This document shows positions 24,678-33,328 of a DNA stretch of 64,000 nt, in pieces; position 1 is the stretch's first letter, and every line of letters begins with the position of its first letter. A model generated the notes under the pieces. That model worked only from the letters and a program-made list of their open reading frames with translations. It searched no databases and was not told where the DNA came from. The stretch comes from Streptomyces apocyni (GTDB lineage Bacteria; Actinomycetota; Actinomycetes; Streptomycetales; Streptomycetaceae), in assembly GCF_009739465.1 (NCBI RefSeq), contig NZ_WHOM01000061.1:32678-96677 (forward strand). Reading direction: 5' to 3'. The translations under genes were made by a program, and so were the position numbers.

Positions 24678-25106
24678 ATGTCATACGGACCCGACCCGTT
24701 CCCCCCACCACCCGCCCAGCCAGCGGGCCTGTTCACCCCTCAGGGTCCGGGCTACCGCCCCCAGGCGTACGGAAGTCCGGCCGCCGCCGCACCCACACCG
24801 GTGGGGCCTCCGCCAGGACTGCCCCGGCTGCGCTCCTCGTACCGTCGGCTGCGTCGCGTCATGACGCTCGCGGCGCTGGGCTACTTCGTCGTGTTCCTCC
24901 TGCTCACCGGGTACGCCCCGGGGCTGATGGAGACCGAGCTGGTCGGCGGCTTCACCTTCGGGCTTGTCATGGGGCTGCTGCAGTTCCCGGTCACGTTCGC
25001 CGCGATCATCGGCTATGAACGGTCCGCCGTACGCACCGTGGACCCGCTCGCCCGTGACATCCGGCGCGCGGTGGAAGAGCGCGGCGCGCGGGGAGGCGCC
25101 CGGTGA
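24678..25106 (+). CDS. DUF485 membrane protein
   Basis: A 142-residue protein with a proline-rich cytoplasmic N-terminus (YGPDPFPPPPAQPAGLF) and two transmembrane helices in the DUF485 domain (RRLRRVMTLAALGYFVVFLL, TFGLVMGLLQFPVTFAAIIG). DUF485 partners are encoded directly before acetate/solute:sodium symporters and are thought to be accessory subunits. Its stop overlaps the symporter start as GTGA, so the two are translationally coupled. Confidence 0.87.
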   Translation: MSYGPDPFPPPPAQPAGLFTPQGPGYRPQAYGSPAAAAPTPVGPPPGLPRLRSSYRRLRRVMTLAALGYFVVFLLLTGYAPGLMETELVGGFTFGLVMGLLQFPVTFAAIIGYERSAVRTVDPLARDIRRAVEERGARGGAR

Positions 25107-26725
25107 ACACCTTCAGCTCGTCGGCCCAGACGTTCTCGCTGGTCGCGTTCAGCGCGATCGCCTCCTTCACTCTGCTGCTCTGCATCATCAACAGCGCGGA
25201 GCGGGATGACCTGAGCGACTACTACACCGGCTACCGCGGTATGTCGTCGATCCCGAACGGCCTGGCCATCGCCGGTGACTACATCTCGGCGGCCACCATC
25301 CTCAACACCGTCGGCTTTATCGCCCTCACCGGCTTCGACGGACTCACCCTCGCGCTGAGCAGCGCGCTCTCCCTGGTGCTGCTGATGTTCCTGCTGGCCG
25401 AGCCGCTGCGTAACGCGGGCCGCTTCACCATGGGCGACGCGCTGGCCCGGCACGCGTCGGACCGCAAGGTGCGGATCGTGTCCTCCGCGGTCACGTTGCT
25501 CGCCCTGGTGCCGATGATGATCGTGCAGCTCGCGGCGAGTGGCTATCTGGTCTCGCTCATCCTCGGGTTCGACGGCGACGCCATCCGCACCGGGTGCATC
25601 GTGGTCCTGGGCATCCTGATGATCGCCTACGCCGCGATCGGCGGGATGAAGGGCACGGCCCTGATCCAGATCATCAAGATCGTGGTGCTGGTCGGCGCGT
25701 CCGCCGCCCTCGCCTTCCTGATCATGAACAAGGTCGGCTGGAACCCCTCGCAGCTCCTGTCCGACGCCAAGACGGGCAGCCGCGTCGGCGACGCCTACCT
25801 CACGTCCGGGATGCGCTTCGGGAGCGACGGAATGGGCAAACTGGACACCGTCAGCGCCATGGTGACCGTAGTGCTCGGCGCCGCGTGCCTACCGCATGTG
25901 ACCATGCGTATGTACACCGCGCACAGCGCCCGGCACATCCGGCGCTCGATGTCCTGGGCCGTCGGCACGGTCAGTGTCGTCTGCTTCCTGCTCGCGATCA
26001 TCGGCTTCGGCGCGGCGGCGATCATCGGCCGGGACGCGCTGGCCGCTGGCGGTCCGCAGGGCACCCTCGCGATCCTCCAGGTCAGTCAGGGCGTCGCCGA
26101 AGGCTCGTCGATGGTCGCGACGTTGCTGTTCACCGCCGTGGCCGCCGCGGTGTTCCTGACCCTGCTCTCCTCGGTCTCGGGCATGATCATGGCCTGCGCC
26201 TCCTCGCTGGCGCACGACTTCTACGCGCTGGGCCTGCGGCGTACGTCCCTCCCGGCGGTGCGGGAGCTACGGGCCGCGCGCGCCGCCGCCGTCGCGGTGG
26301 GCGTACCCGCCATCGCGCTGGCGATCGCCGTACAGGACTGGGGCCTCCAGGCCCTGATCACGCTCTCCCTGTGCATCGGAGCGTCGGCCATCGCCCCGGC
26401 GCTGGTCTACCGCCTGTTCTGGCGCCGCTACACCAACACCGGGCTGCTCTACACGATGATCGGCGGCACCCTCTCCGTACTCGTGCTTCTCGCGTTCTCG
26501 GAGGTGGTCTCCGGCGGCGAGCACGCCCTGATCACCGACCGGAACTTCAGCTGGTTCCCGATGCACACCACCGGTCTGGTCACCATCCCGCTGGGCTTCT
26601 TCCTCGGCTGGCTGGGCACGATCCGCAGCACCCGGCGTGACCAGGACGACCAGGAGCGCCAGTACGAGGCCGCCGAGCCCCGCATCCTGGCAGGCGCAGG
26701 CACCGGCTCCGGCTCCGGCTCCTGA
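25103..26725 (+). CDS. Solute:sodium symporter (cation/acetate or monocarboxylate type)
   Basis: A 540-residue SSS-family transporter with about 13 hydrophobic helices. Sodium-site and core motifs include DYYTGYRGMSSIPNGLAIAG, DYISAATILNTVGFIA and LGAACLPHVTMRMYTAHSAR, which are typical of ActP/MctC-like carriers of acetate, pyruvate or propionate. Start is GTG 25103, overlapping the DUF485 stop by four bases. The C-terminal tail ends GAGTGSGSGS, another low-complexity terminus. The substrate is inferred from the DUF485 pairing and family. Confidence 0.88.
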   Translation: MNTFSSSAQTFSLVAFSAIASFTLLLCIINSAERDDLSDYYTGYRGMSSIPNGLAIAGDYISAATILNTVGFIALTGFDGLTLALSSALSLVLLMFLLAEPLRNAGRFTMGDALARHASDRKVRIVSSAVTLLALVPMMIVQLAASGYLVSLILGFDGDAIRTGCIVVLGILMIAYAAIGGMKGTALIQIIKIVVLVGASAALAFLIMNKVGWNPSQLLSDAKTGSRVGDAYLTSGMRFGSDGMGKLDTVSAMVTVVLGAACLPHVTMRMYTAHSARHIRRSMSWAVGTVSVVCFLLAIIGFGAAAIIGRDALAAGGPQGTLAILQVSQGVAEGSSMVATLLFTAVAAAVFLTLLSSVSGMIMACASSLAHDFYALGLRRTSLPAVRELRAARAAAVAVGVPAIALAIAVQDWGLQALITLSLCIGASAIAPALVYRLFWRRYTNTGLLYTMIGGTLSVLVLLAFSEVVSGGEHALITDRNFSWFPMHTTGLVTIPLGFFLGWLGTIRSTRRDQDDQERQYEAAEPRILAGAGTGSGSGS

Positions 26726-26886
26726 CCGATCCCCCTCCCGACCGCGCCCGCGCCGCGCCGCCTCCTTCCCCGGAGGCGGCGCGGCCGCCGCACGACGGGA
26801 GTCCGCTGGATCACGCCGAATGCCGAATATTGCGATGGGAATTATTGCGATGCGAAAGGATCGCCAGGTCCGTAGGGTCGACGCCC

Positions 26887-27390
26887 GTGGAACCGCTCAA
26901 TGAGAAACAGATCCGCTCGTCCTTCGTGAACTGCACCAAAGGCGACGCGGCCCGCGTCAAGTTGCCGCTCGACTTCGCCGAACTGCCCTGGGAGGACCTG
27001 GACTTCCTGGGCTGGGTCGACCCGGGCGCACCCCTGCGCGCCCATCTCGTGCTGCCCCGCGCCGACGGCCCGCTGGGGATCACCCTGCGCGTGCCCGCCG
27101 TGACCCGCGGCAGCGCGGTGAAGTCCAGCCTGTGCCAGATCTGCCTGACGGGCCACGCCTCCTCCGGCGTCACCCTGCTCGCCGCCAGACTGGCGGGCGC
27201 CCGCGGCCGCGAGGGCAACACCGTCGGCACGTACATCTGCGCCGACCTCGCCTGCCCGCAGTACCTCCGCGGCAAGCGCCAGCCCAAGCTGCGCTCGCTC
27301 CGCTATACGGAGTCCCTCACCCTGGACGAACGTATCGCCCGCATGTCGCGCAACCTGGACGCCTTCGCCGCGAAGGTCACCGCAGGCTGA
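26887..27390 (+). CDS. FBP domain (treble-clef zinc finger) protein, EF-G-binding type
   Basis: A 167-residue protein of the FBP/FusB-like family. The C-terminal zinc finger has four cysteines: SSLCQICLTG and TYICADLACPQYLRGK. FusB-type proteins bind elongation factor G and rescue it from stalled states or fusidic acid; whether this one does is unknown. The GTG start at 26887 is preceded by TAGGGT eight bases upstream and no Shine-Dalgarno, suggesting a leaderless message. The 160 bases before it include an A/T-rich stretch (about 26820-26860) consistent with a promoter. Confidence 0.78.
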   Translation: MEPLNEKQIRSSFVNCTKGDAARVKLPLDFAELPWEDLDFLGWVDPGAPLRAHLVLPRADGPLGITLRVPAVTRGSAVKSSLCQICLTGHASSGVTLLAARLAGARGREGNTVGTYICADLACPQYLRGKRQPKLRSLRYTESLTLDERIARMSRNLDAFAAKVTAG

Positions 27391-27421
27391 TCAGGCGGGT
27401 CCCCTGCGGTGACAGCGGGAC

Positions 27422-27829
27422 TCAGCCCTCGTCGGGGATCAGCCGCATCGAGATGCTGTTGATGCAGTACCGCTGGTCCGTCGGGGTGGCGTAGCCCTCG
27501 CCCTCGAAGACGTGTCCCAGATGGGACCCGCACTTCGCACAGCGCACCTCGGTGCGTCGCATGCCGTGGGAGTTGTCCTGGAGCAGTTCGACGGCGTCGC
27601 TGTCCTTCGGGTCGTAGAAGCTGGGCCAGCCGCAGTGGGAGGCGAACTTGGTCTCGGAGGTGAAGAGTTCGGCTCCGCAGGCGCGGCAGGCGTATACCCC
27701 GCGGGTCTTGGTGTCCGTGTACTCGCCGACGAAGGCGGGTTCGGTGCCCGCGTCGCGGAGTACCGCGTACTCCGCCGGGGTCAGCTCCTCGCGCCACTGC
27801 TCGTCTGGCTTCTCGACCTCGTAGGCCAT
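27422..27829 (-). CDS. msrB: Peptide-methionine (R)-S-oxide reductase
   Basis: A 135-residue repair enzyme reducing methionine-R-sulfoxide in proteins. Catalytic Cys122 lies in QRYCINSISM, and Cys66 in ASHCGWPSF is the usual resolving position. Zinc is held by Cys48/Cys51 (CRAC) and Cys97/Cys100 (CAKC). The HxxHxF-like GSHLGHVFEG is present. Complete length. It shares orientation with murC just upstream, separated by a short repeat tract. The 3' end faces the FBP gene. Confidence 0.95.
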   Translation of the reverse strand: MAYEVEKPDEQWREELTPAEYAVLRDAGTEPAFVGEYTDTKTRGVYACRACGAELFTSETKFASHCGWPSFYDPKDSDAVELLQDNSHGMRRTEVRCAKCGSHLGHVFEGEGYATPTDQRYCINSISMRLIPDEG

Positions 27830-27852
27830 GGCCGGGTCCCCTCGTTCCGTTG

Positions 27853-27898
27853 GTTCGGGCGTCAGCTCGTTCGGGCGTCAGCCGGTTCGGGCGTCAGC
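27853..27898. repeat. Triple 14-bp repeat at the 3' end of murC
   Basis: GTTCGGGCGTCAGC occurs at 27853-27866, 27869-27882 and 27885-27898 with a 16-base period. The last copy contains the murC stop codon, so two extra copies of the gene's final bases follow it. It probably arose by slippage. Confidence 0.85.
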
Positions 27899-29297
27899 GC
27901 GACAGGCGGGCCAGGATCTTCGGGCCGAGGTCCGTGACGTCGCCCGCGCCCATGGTGAGAACGAGATCGCCGGGCCGGGCCATTCCCGCCACCGCGTCCG
28001 GCACGCTCTCCTTGTCGGAGACGGGGGTGACGTCGGCTCCGGCGGCGCGCGCCGCGTCGAGGATGAGGGTGCTGGTGACGCCGGGGATCGGGTCCTCGCG
28101 GGCCGGGTAGATGTCCAGGACGACCGAGGCGTCGGCGAGGGCCAGGGCCTGGCCCATCTCGGTGCCGAGCTCCTGGGTGCGGGAGTAGAGGTGCGGCTGG
28201 AAGACGACCAGGAGGCGGGAGTCACCGGCGGCGGAGCGCATGGCTTCCAGGTCGGCGGTCATCTCCGTGGGGTGGTGCGCGTACGCGTCGATGACCTGGA
28301 CGCCCGCGGCCTCCCCCTTGAGCTGGAGGCGGCGCTTGACGCCGGTGTACTTGCCGAGCGCGGAGGCGAGGTTGTGCGCCGGGATGCCGAGGGCGACGCC
28401 CGCGGCGAGTGCGGCGACCGCGTTGTGCGCGTAGTGGCGGCCGGGCACCGCGACCGTGAAGGTGATCAGCTTGCCGTCGAGGAGGACGGTGACCTCGCTG
28501 GTCAGACCGCGCGGGGTGATCTTGTGGATGCGTACGTCGGCGGACTCCGACTCGCCGTAGGTGACGACCTTGAGCGAGGAGAGGTCGCGCAGGCGGGAGG
28601 TGAGCTCCACGGCGCCTGCCTGGTCGGCGGCGATGACGAGCGTACCGCCGGGGGTGATCTTGCCCGCGAAGGTCTCGAAGGAGTCGTAGATCTCGTCCAT
28701 CGAGGCGTAGTTGGCGTGGTGGTCGAGTTCGACGTTGAGGACGATGGCGACCTCGGGGGCGTACTTGTGGAAGCTGCGGTCTGATTCATCCGCCTCCGCA
28801 ACGAAGATCTGGCCGGTGCCGTGCTCGGCGTTGGAGCCGGGGGCGTCCAGGTCGCCGCCGATCGCGTACGAGGGGTTCAGGCCCAAGGCCGCGAGGGACA
28901 CGGCCAGCATCGAGGTGGTGGTCGTCTTGCCGTGGGTGCCCGCTACGGCGATCGGGCGCAGACCGTTCATCAGCGCGGCCAGCGCGTCGGAGCGGTGGAC
29001 GACCGCGATGCCGCGCTCGCGGGCGGCGGCCAGCTCCGGGTTGTCCTCGCGGATGGCCGAGGAGACGACGACGCAGCTGGCGTCGGCGGCGAGGTGCTCG
29101 GTGGCGTGCCCGATGTGCACCGTGGCGCCGAGCACGCGCAGCGCGTCGGCCGTGGCCGAGTCACGCGAGTCGCTGCCCGCGACCTTGGCGCCGCGCTGGG
29201 TGAGGATCTTGGCGATGCCCGACATTCCGGCTCCGCCGATCCCGATGAAGTGCGGTCGGTCCATGGCGGGGGGCAGACCGGGAATGCCGGGGGTCAT
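27894..29297 (-). CDS. murC: UDP-N-acetylmuramate--L-alanine ligase
   Basis: A 467-residue cytoplasmic ligase adding the first amino acid of the peptidoglycan stem. The UDP-binding Rossmann start HFIGIGGAGMSGIAKIL, the ATP loop AVAGTHGKTTTTSML (about 118-130), the metal/substrate segment EADESDRSFHKY, LNVELDHHANYASMDE, and the C-terminal AYAHHPTEMTADLEAM are all intact. ATG 29297 gives a 12-residue lead-in; 29264 is a possible alternative. It is outside the cell-division (dcw) cluster, as I recall for Streptomyces. A MITE-like element lies in its upstream region. Confidence 0.96.
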   Translation of the reverse strand: MTPGIPGLPPAMDRPHFIGIGGAGMSGIAKILTQRGAKVAGSDSRDSATADALRVLGATVHIGHATEHLAADASCVVVSSAIREDNPELAAARERGIAVVHRSDALAALMNGLRPIAVAGTHGKTTTTSMLAVSLAALGLNPSYAIGGDLDAPGSNAEHGTGQIFVAEADESDRSFHKYAPEVAIVLNVELDHHANYASMDEIYDSFETFAGKITPGGTLVIAADQAGAVELTSRLRDLSSLKVVTYGESESADVRIHKITPRGLTSEVTVLLDGKLITFTVAVPGRHYAHNAVAALAAGVALGIPAHNLASALGKYTGVKRRLQLKGEAAGVQVIDAYAHHPTEMTADLEAMRSAAGDSRLLVVFQPHLYSRTQELGTEMGQALALADASVVLDIYPAREDPIPGVTSTLILDAARAAGADVTPVSDKESVPDAVAGMARPGDLVLTMGAGDVTDLGPKILARLSR

Positions 29298-29373
29298 GTA
29301 CGTCTCCTGGGCGGGCGCGGCGGTACGTCGGTGAGGGCGGCCGACCGCGTCAGCGCGCGGGGGCCGCCCGCCC

Positions 29374-29542
29374 CTAGGGGGCGTCTCTCCGATCTTCGCG
29401 GATCAGCCTGCGGCACCTGGTGCGGTGCATCGGCGTGCGGCCGGATCGCCCTCGTACTGGACGTACTCGGGTGATTCGGCCGTGCGTCGAGGCGCCGTGC
29501 CAGACGCCGCGGGCCCGCGAAGGCCGGGGAGACGCCCCCTAG
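29374..29542 (+). mobile_element. 169-bp MITE-like element with 14-bp terminal inverted repeats and a long RNA hairpin
   Basis: The ends CTAGGGGGCGTCTC (29374-29387) and GAGACGCCCCCTAG (29529-29542) are perfect inverted repeats. Inside, 29431-29451 pairs with 29469-29489 over 21 positions. Sixteen are Watson-Crick and five are G-U, with every wobble valid only in RNA read from the plus strand. The loop holds a small GTAC/GTAC stem. No coding capacity is seen. From memory, closely similar sequences (CCCTCGTACTGGACGTACTC) recur between genes in Streptomyces genomes. The CTAG termini suggest insertion at a CTAG target, as some IS5-group elements do; this part is inference. Confidence 0.65.
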
Positions 29543-29543
29543 C

Positions 29544-30008
29544 CTATTCGCTGTGCGCGTAGAGCTTGAGCACCGGTACGCCGACCTTGTGGCGGGCCCG
29601 GGACGCCCAGTCGCGGTGGAAGAACTCCTCGACGTAGTGCGGCGCGGTCAGCACGATCACCTCGTCGGCGTTGGTCTCCTCGGTGACCGAGGTGAGCACG
29701 TCCAGCGGATGGTCCTCCACGAGCCGGCCCACCGCCTCACTGCCCGCCTTGCGCAGCTCCGCGAGCGAGTGCTGGAGAGCCAGCTCGGCGGGGGCCTCGG
29801 AGTCGTCCTTGCCCTCCGCCGCCTCGCGTACGGCCTTGTCCAGCTCACCGAGCGCGACATCGTCCACGGCACGCAACAGCCGGTCCTGGTCGCCACGCGG
29901 CTGCATGAGGACGACGAAGGAGACCTGCTGGTCGCCGTGCAGTGTGGTGACGAACTCCACGTCTACCGCCGACAGTGCCTTCTCGATCATCAATACGCTC
30001 GTGAACAC
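29544..30008 (-). CDS. Conserved actinobacterial protein, universal-stress-like
   Basis: A 154-residue protein beginning FTSVLMIEKALSAVDVEF. The C-terminal half (DVLTSVTEETNADEVIVLTA, then PHYVEEFFHRDWASRARHKV) resembles the nucleotide-binding end of universal stress proteins. Close homologues in Streptomyces are sometimes labelled indole-3-glycerol phosphate synthase, from memory; no TrpC barrel motifs are present here, so that label should not be used. GTG 30008 is chosen from homology, with GAAGGAGAAGG a little far upstream. The stop is two bases from the MITE-like element. Confidence 0.7.
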   Translation of the reverse strand: MFTSVLMIEKALSAVDVEFVTTLHGDQQVSFVVLMQPRGDQDRLLRAVDDVALGELDKAVREAAEGKDDSEAPAELALQHSLAELRKAGSEAVGRLVEDHPLDVLTSVTEETNADEVIVLTAPHYVEEFFHRDWASRARHKVGVPVLKLYAHSE

Positions 30009-30138
30009 GACGGGCGCCCTTCTCCTTCGGGGGCCGTCACCGGCCCCTGCGGAAACCATCCTGCCCCGTACCCGCACGGGGTCCCCGAGTCATAGTGTGC
30101 CCAGCGCGGGCTAAACGGAACGAGTAATTCCGCTGCTC

Positions 30139-30933
30139 TCAGGTTCGACGGTAGCGGGTGAACAGGAACCCGTCCTCTTCCAGTACCGAGACGAGCACGA
30201 ACCGGTCAGGCACCGTCATGGCGGGTCCATGGGCGATCCGCTGGGCATCGCCCGCCGCCAGCATCGGCGACACCGTCAGACACAGCTCGTCCAGCACTCC
30301 CGCCGTGACGAACTGGCCGAGCAGCCGCGGGCCGCCCTCGGTCAGCAGCCGGGTGAGCCCCCGCTTCCCCAGCGCGCGGACGGCCCTGGCGGGGTCCACA
30401 CCCCTGCCGTCTCCGGCGACCACCACATCGACGCCCGCCTTCTCCGCGGCCCGCGCCCGTTCGGCGGAGGCCTGGGCGCCGGTCAGCACCACGGTCGGCA
30501 CGAGCGGCGAGGTGAAAAGCGGAAGCGAGAAGTCCAGGTTCAGGCTCGCGCTGACCACGGCGATCGCGGGCGCGGGCCCCTGGCCTGCCGCCGCCCGGCG
30601 CGCGGCGAAGGCCTCCCGTGCACGCGGCGGCCGGTAACCCTCCTGGCGTACCGTTTCCGCACCGACCACCACCGCGTCCGCGAGCCCCCGCAGGGTGCCG
30701 AAGATCCGCATGTCGGCGGGGCAGGAGATGGGCTGTGAGCGGCCTTCGTGCTGGGCCGCGCCATCGAGCGTGGCGACCATGTTGCCGCGCAGCCAGACAC
30801 CCTCAGCGCCCGCCTCCGCGCCCGCGCTCTCTGGATAGGCGTAGTAGTCGGCGAGCGCGTCGAGCTCCCACGCGCCCGGGGCGCCCCGTTCGGGGGCTGC
30901 TGTCTCTTCGGTCACAGGGAACAAGCTGCGCAT
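30139..30933 (-). CDS. Pyrimidine reductase, RibD C-terminal-domain type
   Basis: A 264-residue NADPH-dependent reductase of the RibD-C/dihydrofolate-reductase fold. The family pattern is clear: VWLRGNMVATLDGAAQHEGR, SQPISCPADMRIFGTLRGLA, DAVVVGAETVRQEGYRPPR, and LTRLLTEGGPRLLGQFVTAG. It lacks the deaminase half of RibD, and it is not next to other riboflavin genes, so it may act in riboflavin synthesis or on another pyrimidine/pterin. ATG 30933 gives RSLFPVTEETA. Divergent from zapE, with 37 bases between starts. Confidence 0.86.
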   Translation of the reverse strand: MRSLFPVTEETAAPERGAPGAWELDALADYYAYPESAGAEAGAEGVWLRGNMVATLDGAAQHEGRSQPISCPADMRIFGTLRGLADAVVVGAETVRQEGYRPPRAREAFAARRAAAGQGPAPAIAVVSASLNLDFSLPLFTSPLVPTVVLTGAQASAERARAAEKAGVDVVVAGDGRGVDPARAVRALGKRGLTRLLTEGGPRLLGQFVTAGVLDELCLTVSPMLAAGDAQRIAHGPAMTVPDRFVLVSVLEEDGFLFTRYRRT

Positions 30934-30970
30934 GACGTGCAGTCTTACACGCCCCTTAGAGTGGAGAGCT

Positions 30971-32185
30971 GTGTCGCCTTCCCCCGCTTCCCCCGCCTCC
31001 CAGGCCTCCGCAACCGCCGGTGCCGTTGCCCCCACCGGTGCTTCCGGTGCTTCCGGTGCTTCCGGTGCTTCCGGTGCTTCCGGTGCTTCCGGTGCCGACC
31101 CGATAGCCGAAGCGGCCCCGCTGTCGCTGTGCGCGCGCCGACCGCATGTCCCGGCCGACCAGCTGGTCGCCGAGATGGTGCCGCCGCCGCGTTTCCAGTC
31201 CGCGCGCTTCGAGACGTACGTGCCCGACGCCCGGCAGCCCAGCCAGGCGGAGGCGGTCGACGTGCTCAGCGGCTTCGCCGGAACGCTGGGCGGCGCACAC
31301 GCCAGCGGTGCGGGCAAGCGCCGCTGGTTCGGGGTCGGCAGGAAGCCCGCTGCTCCGACGGGCCCCCGCGGGGTGTACCTGGACGGCGGCTACGGCGTCG
31401 GCAAGACCCACCTGCTCGCGTCCCTCTGGCACGCCACCCCCGCGGCCCCGGAGCTCAAGGCCTTCGGCACCTTCGTCGAGCTCACCAACCTGGTCGGCGC
31501 CCTCGGCTTCCAGCAGACCGTACGGACGCTCAGCGGCCACCGGCTGCTCTGCATCGACGAGTTCGAGCTGGACGATCCGGGCGACACGGTGCTCGTGTCG
31601 AGCCTGCTCAGCAGGCTGGTGGAGCAGGGCGTGGCGCTGGCCGCCACCTCCAACACACTGCCGGGCAAGCTGGGCGAGGGCCGGTTCGCGGCGGCCGACT
31701 TCCTGCGCGAGATCCAGGGGCTCTCGGCACACTTCCGCGCGCTGCGCATCGACGGCGATGACTACCGCCACCGGGGGCTGCCCGAGGCGCCCCCGCCCTA
31801 CTCCGACGAACAGGTCACCAGAGCGGCGTACGCCACCGACGGTGCCTCGCTCGACGACTTCCCGCATCTGCTCGACCACCTCGCGGAGGTCCACCCCAGC
31901 CGCTACGGCGCCCTGACCGACGGCGTGTCGGCGGTCTGCCTCACGGGCGTCGATCCGGTGCCCGATCAGTCGACGGCCCTGCGCCTGGTCGTACTCGCCG
32001 ACCGGCTGTACGACCGCGAGGTGCCGGTTCTCGCCTCCGGACTGCCGTTCGACAAGCTGTTCAGCGAGGACATGCTGAAGGGCGGCTACCGCAAGAAGTA
32101 CTTCCGCGCGATCTCCCGACTGACCGCGCTGGCCCGTGACGCGGCCCAGCTGGCAGAGCCGGACCCGACCCCGGACATGCCCTAG
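30971..32185 (+). CDS. zapE: ZapE/AFG1-type P-loop ATPase
   Basis: A 404-residue AAA-like ATPase. Walker A is LDGGYGVGKTHLL (about 137-149) and Walker B is HRLLCIDEFELDD; AATSNTLPGKLGEGRF and KKYFRAISRL are family motifs. In proteobacteria ZapE affects the Z-ring under stress; in Streptomyces its role is unknown. Residues 23-42 are Gly-Ala-Ser repeats encoded by a 9-base tandem repeat. GTG 30971 is supported by TAGAGT eight bases upstream, consistent with a leaderless message; GGAGAG also overlaps this spacing. An ATG at 30932 would overlap the divergent gene. Confidence 0.87.
   Translation: MSPSPASPASQASATAGAVAPTGASGASGASGASGASGASGADPIAEAAPLSLCARRPHVPADQLVAEMVPPPRFQSARFETYVPDARQPSQAEAVDVLSGFAGTLGGAHASGAGKRRWFGVGRKPAAPTGPRGVYLDGGYGVGKTHLLASLWHATPAAPELKAFGTFVELTNLVGALGFQQTVRTLSGHRLLCIDEFELDDPGDTVLVSSLLSRLVEQGVALAATSNTLPGKLGEGRFAAADFLREIQGLSAHFRALRIDGDDYRHRGLPEAPPPYSDEQVTRAAYATDGASLDDFPHLLDHLAEVHPSRYGALTDGVSAVCLTGVDPVPDQSTALRLVVLADRLYDREVPVLASGLPFDKLFSEDMLKGGYRKKYFRAISRLTALARDAAQLAEPDPTPDMP
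31037..31096 (+). repeat. 9-bp tandem repeat inside zapE
   Basis: Six exact copies of GGTGCTTCC from 31037 to 31090 and a partial seventh, encoding Gly-Ala-Ser units in the N-terminal tail. Identical copies imply recent expansion. Confidence 0.92.
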
Positions 32186-32260
32186 GGGTCATGGCCCCAG
32201 AGGTCGCGGCCCTCGTCATTCCGGCGCAGGATCGAGGGGACTGACCCAAAGGGGAGCGCG

Positions 32261-33268
32261 GTGGCCAAGAAGAACGCGAGGGACGACAACAACGCTGGCA
32301 CAGGCGCGCGCGACGCGGGCGCGAAAGGCACGGGCGCGGGCGCGGGCGCGAAAGGCGCCGGTCAGCGCGCCAGCCAGGGCGCGGACCAGCGGCGTACGGG
32401 CAGGAAGAGTGACGGCCCGGCCAACCCCGCCGACCTGCGCGCGCTGCTCCGCGTCCCCCGGGGGAAGCGCCTCGACCTCGCGTCCCACGACGCCAGGGCG
32501 ACACCCGGCGGCCCGCCCAGCAAGGCCGCGGGCCTGGCGGCGACCGCCGCACTGGCCGAACCACTCGCCGACCTCCAGGAGCGGCTGTACGCGGCCTCCA
32601 CGGCGGGCGACCGGCGCCGGGTCCTGCTGGTGCTCCAAGGCATGGACACCAGCGGCAAGGGCGGCACGGTCAAGCACGTCATCGGCCTCTTCAACCCGTC
32701 CGGCTGCCGGATCAGGGCCTTCAAGACCCCCACACCGGAAGAGCGAAACCACCCGTTCCTGTGGCGCGTCATGCGGGCCCTGCCCCAGCCGGGCGAGATC
32801 GGCATCTTCGACCGCTCGCACTACGAGGACGTACTGATCACCCGGGTCAGGGAGTTGGTGCCGCACCGCCATCTGGGTCGCCGCTACGGGCAGATCAACC
32901 GCTTCGAGAAGTCCCTGGCACTCGACGGCGTGACGCTCGTGAAGTGTTTCCTGCACATCAGCTACGAGGAACAGCGGGCCCGGCTCCTGAAGCGGCTCGA
33001 CCGCCCCGACAAACACTGGAAGTTCAACCCCAGCGACATCGACGACCGCGCGCTGTGGCCCGCCTACCAGGAGGCCTACGCGATCGCCCTGGAACGCTGC
33101 TCCACGGGCACCGCGCCCTGGTACCTCATCCCGTCCGACCGCAAGTGGTACCGGAACTGGGCGATCAGCACCCTGCTGCTCGCCCACCTCGAAGCGCTGG
33201 ACCCGCAGTACCCCACGCCGGACTTCGACCTCGCGGACGCCCGCGAGCGGCTCCTCACGAACACCTGA
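32261..33268 (+). CDS. ppk2: Polyphosphate kinase 2 family protein
   Basis: A 335-residue PPK2-type phosphotransferase that moves phosphate between polyphosphate and nucleotides. Walker A is LVLQGMDTSGKGGTVKHV (about 124-141), Walker B is IGIFDRSHYEDVL (residues 181-193), and the lid region is KRLDRPDKHWKFNPSDIDDR. The first 50 residues are a basic, Gly/Ala-rich low-complexity tail (GTGAGAGAKGAG). GTG 32261 has AAGGGGAG upstream. Subclass (AMP, ADP or GDP preference) cannot be fixed by eye. It follows zapE by 75 bases and may be co-transcribed. Confidence 0.9.
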   Translation: MAKKNARDDNNAGTGARDAGAKGTGAGAGAKGAGQRASQGADQRRTGRKSDGPANPADLRALLRVPRGKRLDLASHDARATPGGPPSKAAGLAATAALAEPLADLQERLYAASTAGDRRRVLLVLQGMDTSGKGGTVKHVIGLFNPSGCRIRAFKTPTPEERNHPFLWRVMRALPQPGEIGIFDRSHYEDVLITRVRELVPHRHLGRRYGQINRFEKSLALDGVTLVKCFLHISYEEQRARLLKRLDRPDKHWKFNPSDIDDRALWPAYQEAYAIALERCSTGTAPWYLIPSDRKWYRNWAISTLLLAHLEALDPQYPTPDFDLADARERLLTNT

Positions 33269-33328
33269 CCCCGCACAGCCTCGAAAATCACCTGCCGCTG
33301 AAGGGATGACCCTCCCTATCCTGGCCGC

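Noticed and set aside
29544..30008. Annotation as indole-3-glycerol phosphate synthase
   Set aside because: No TrpC barrel motifs are present and the protein is too short. The label used in databases, as I recall it, looks like a propagated error.
31037..31096. Tandem repeat as a possible CRISPR array
   Set aside because: The units are contiguous 9-mers without spacers and are in frame inside zapE. No cas genes are present.
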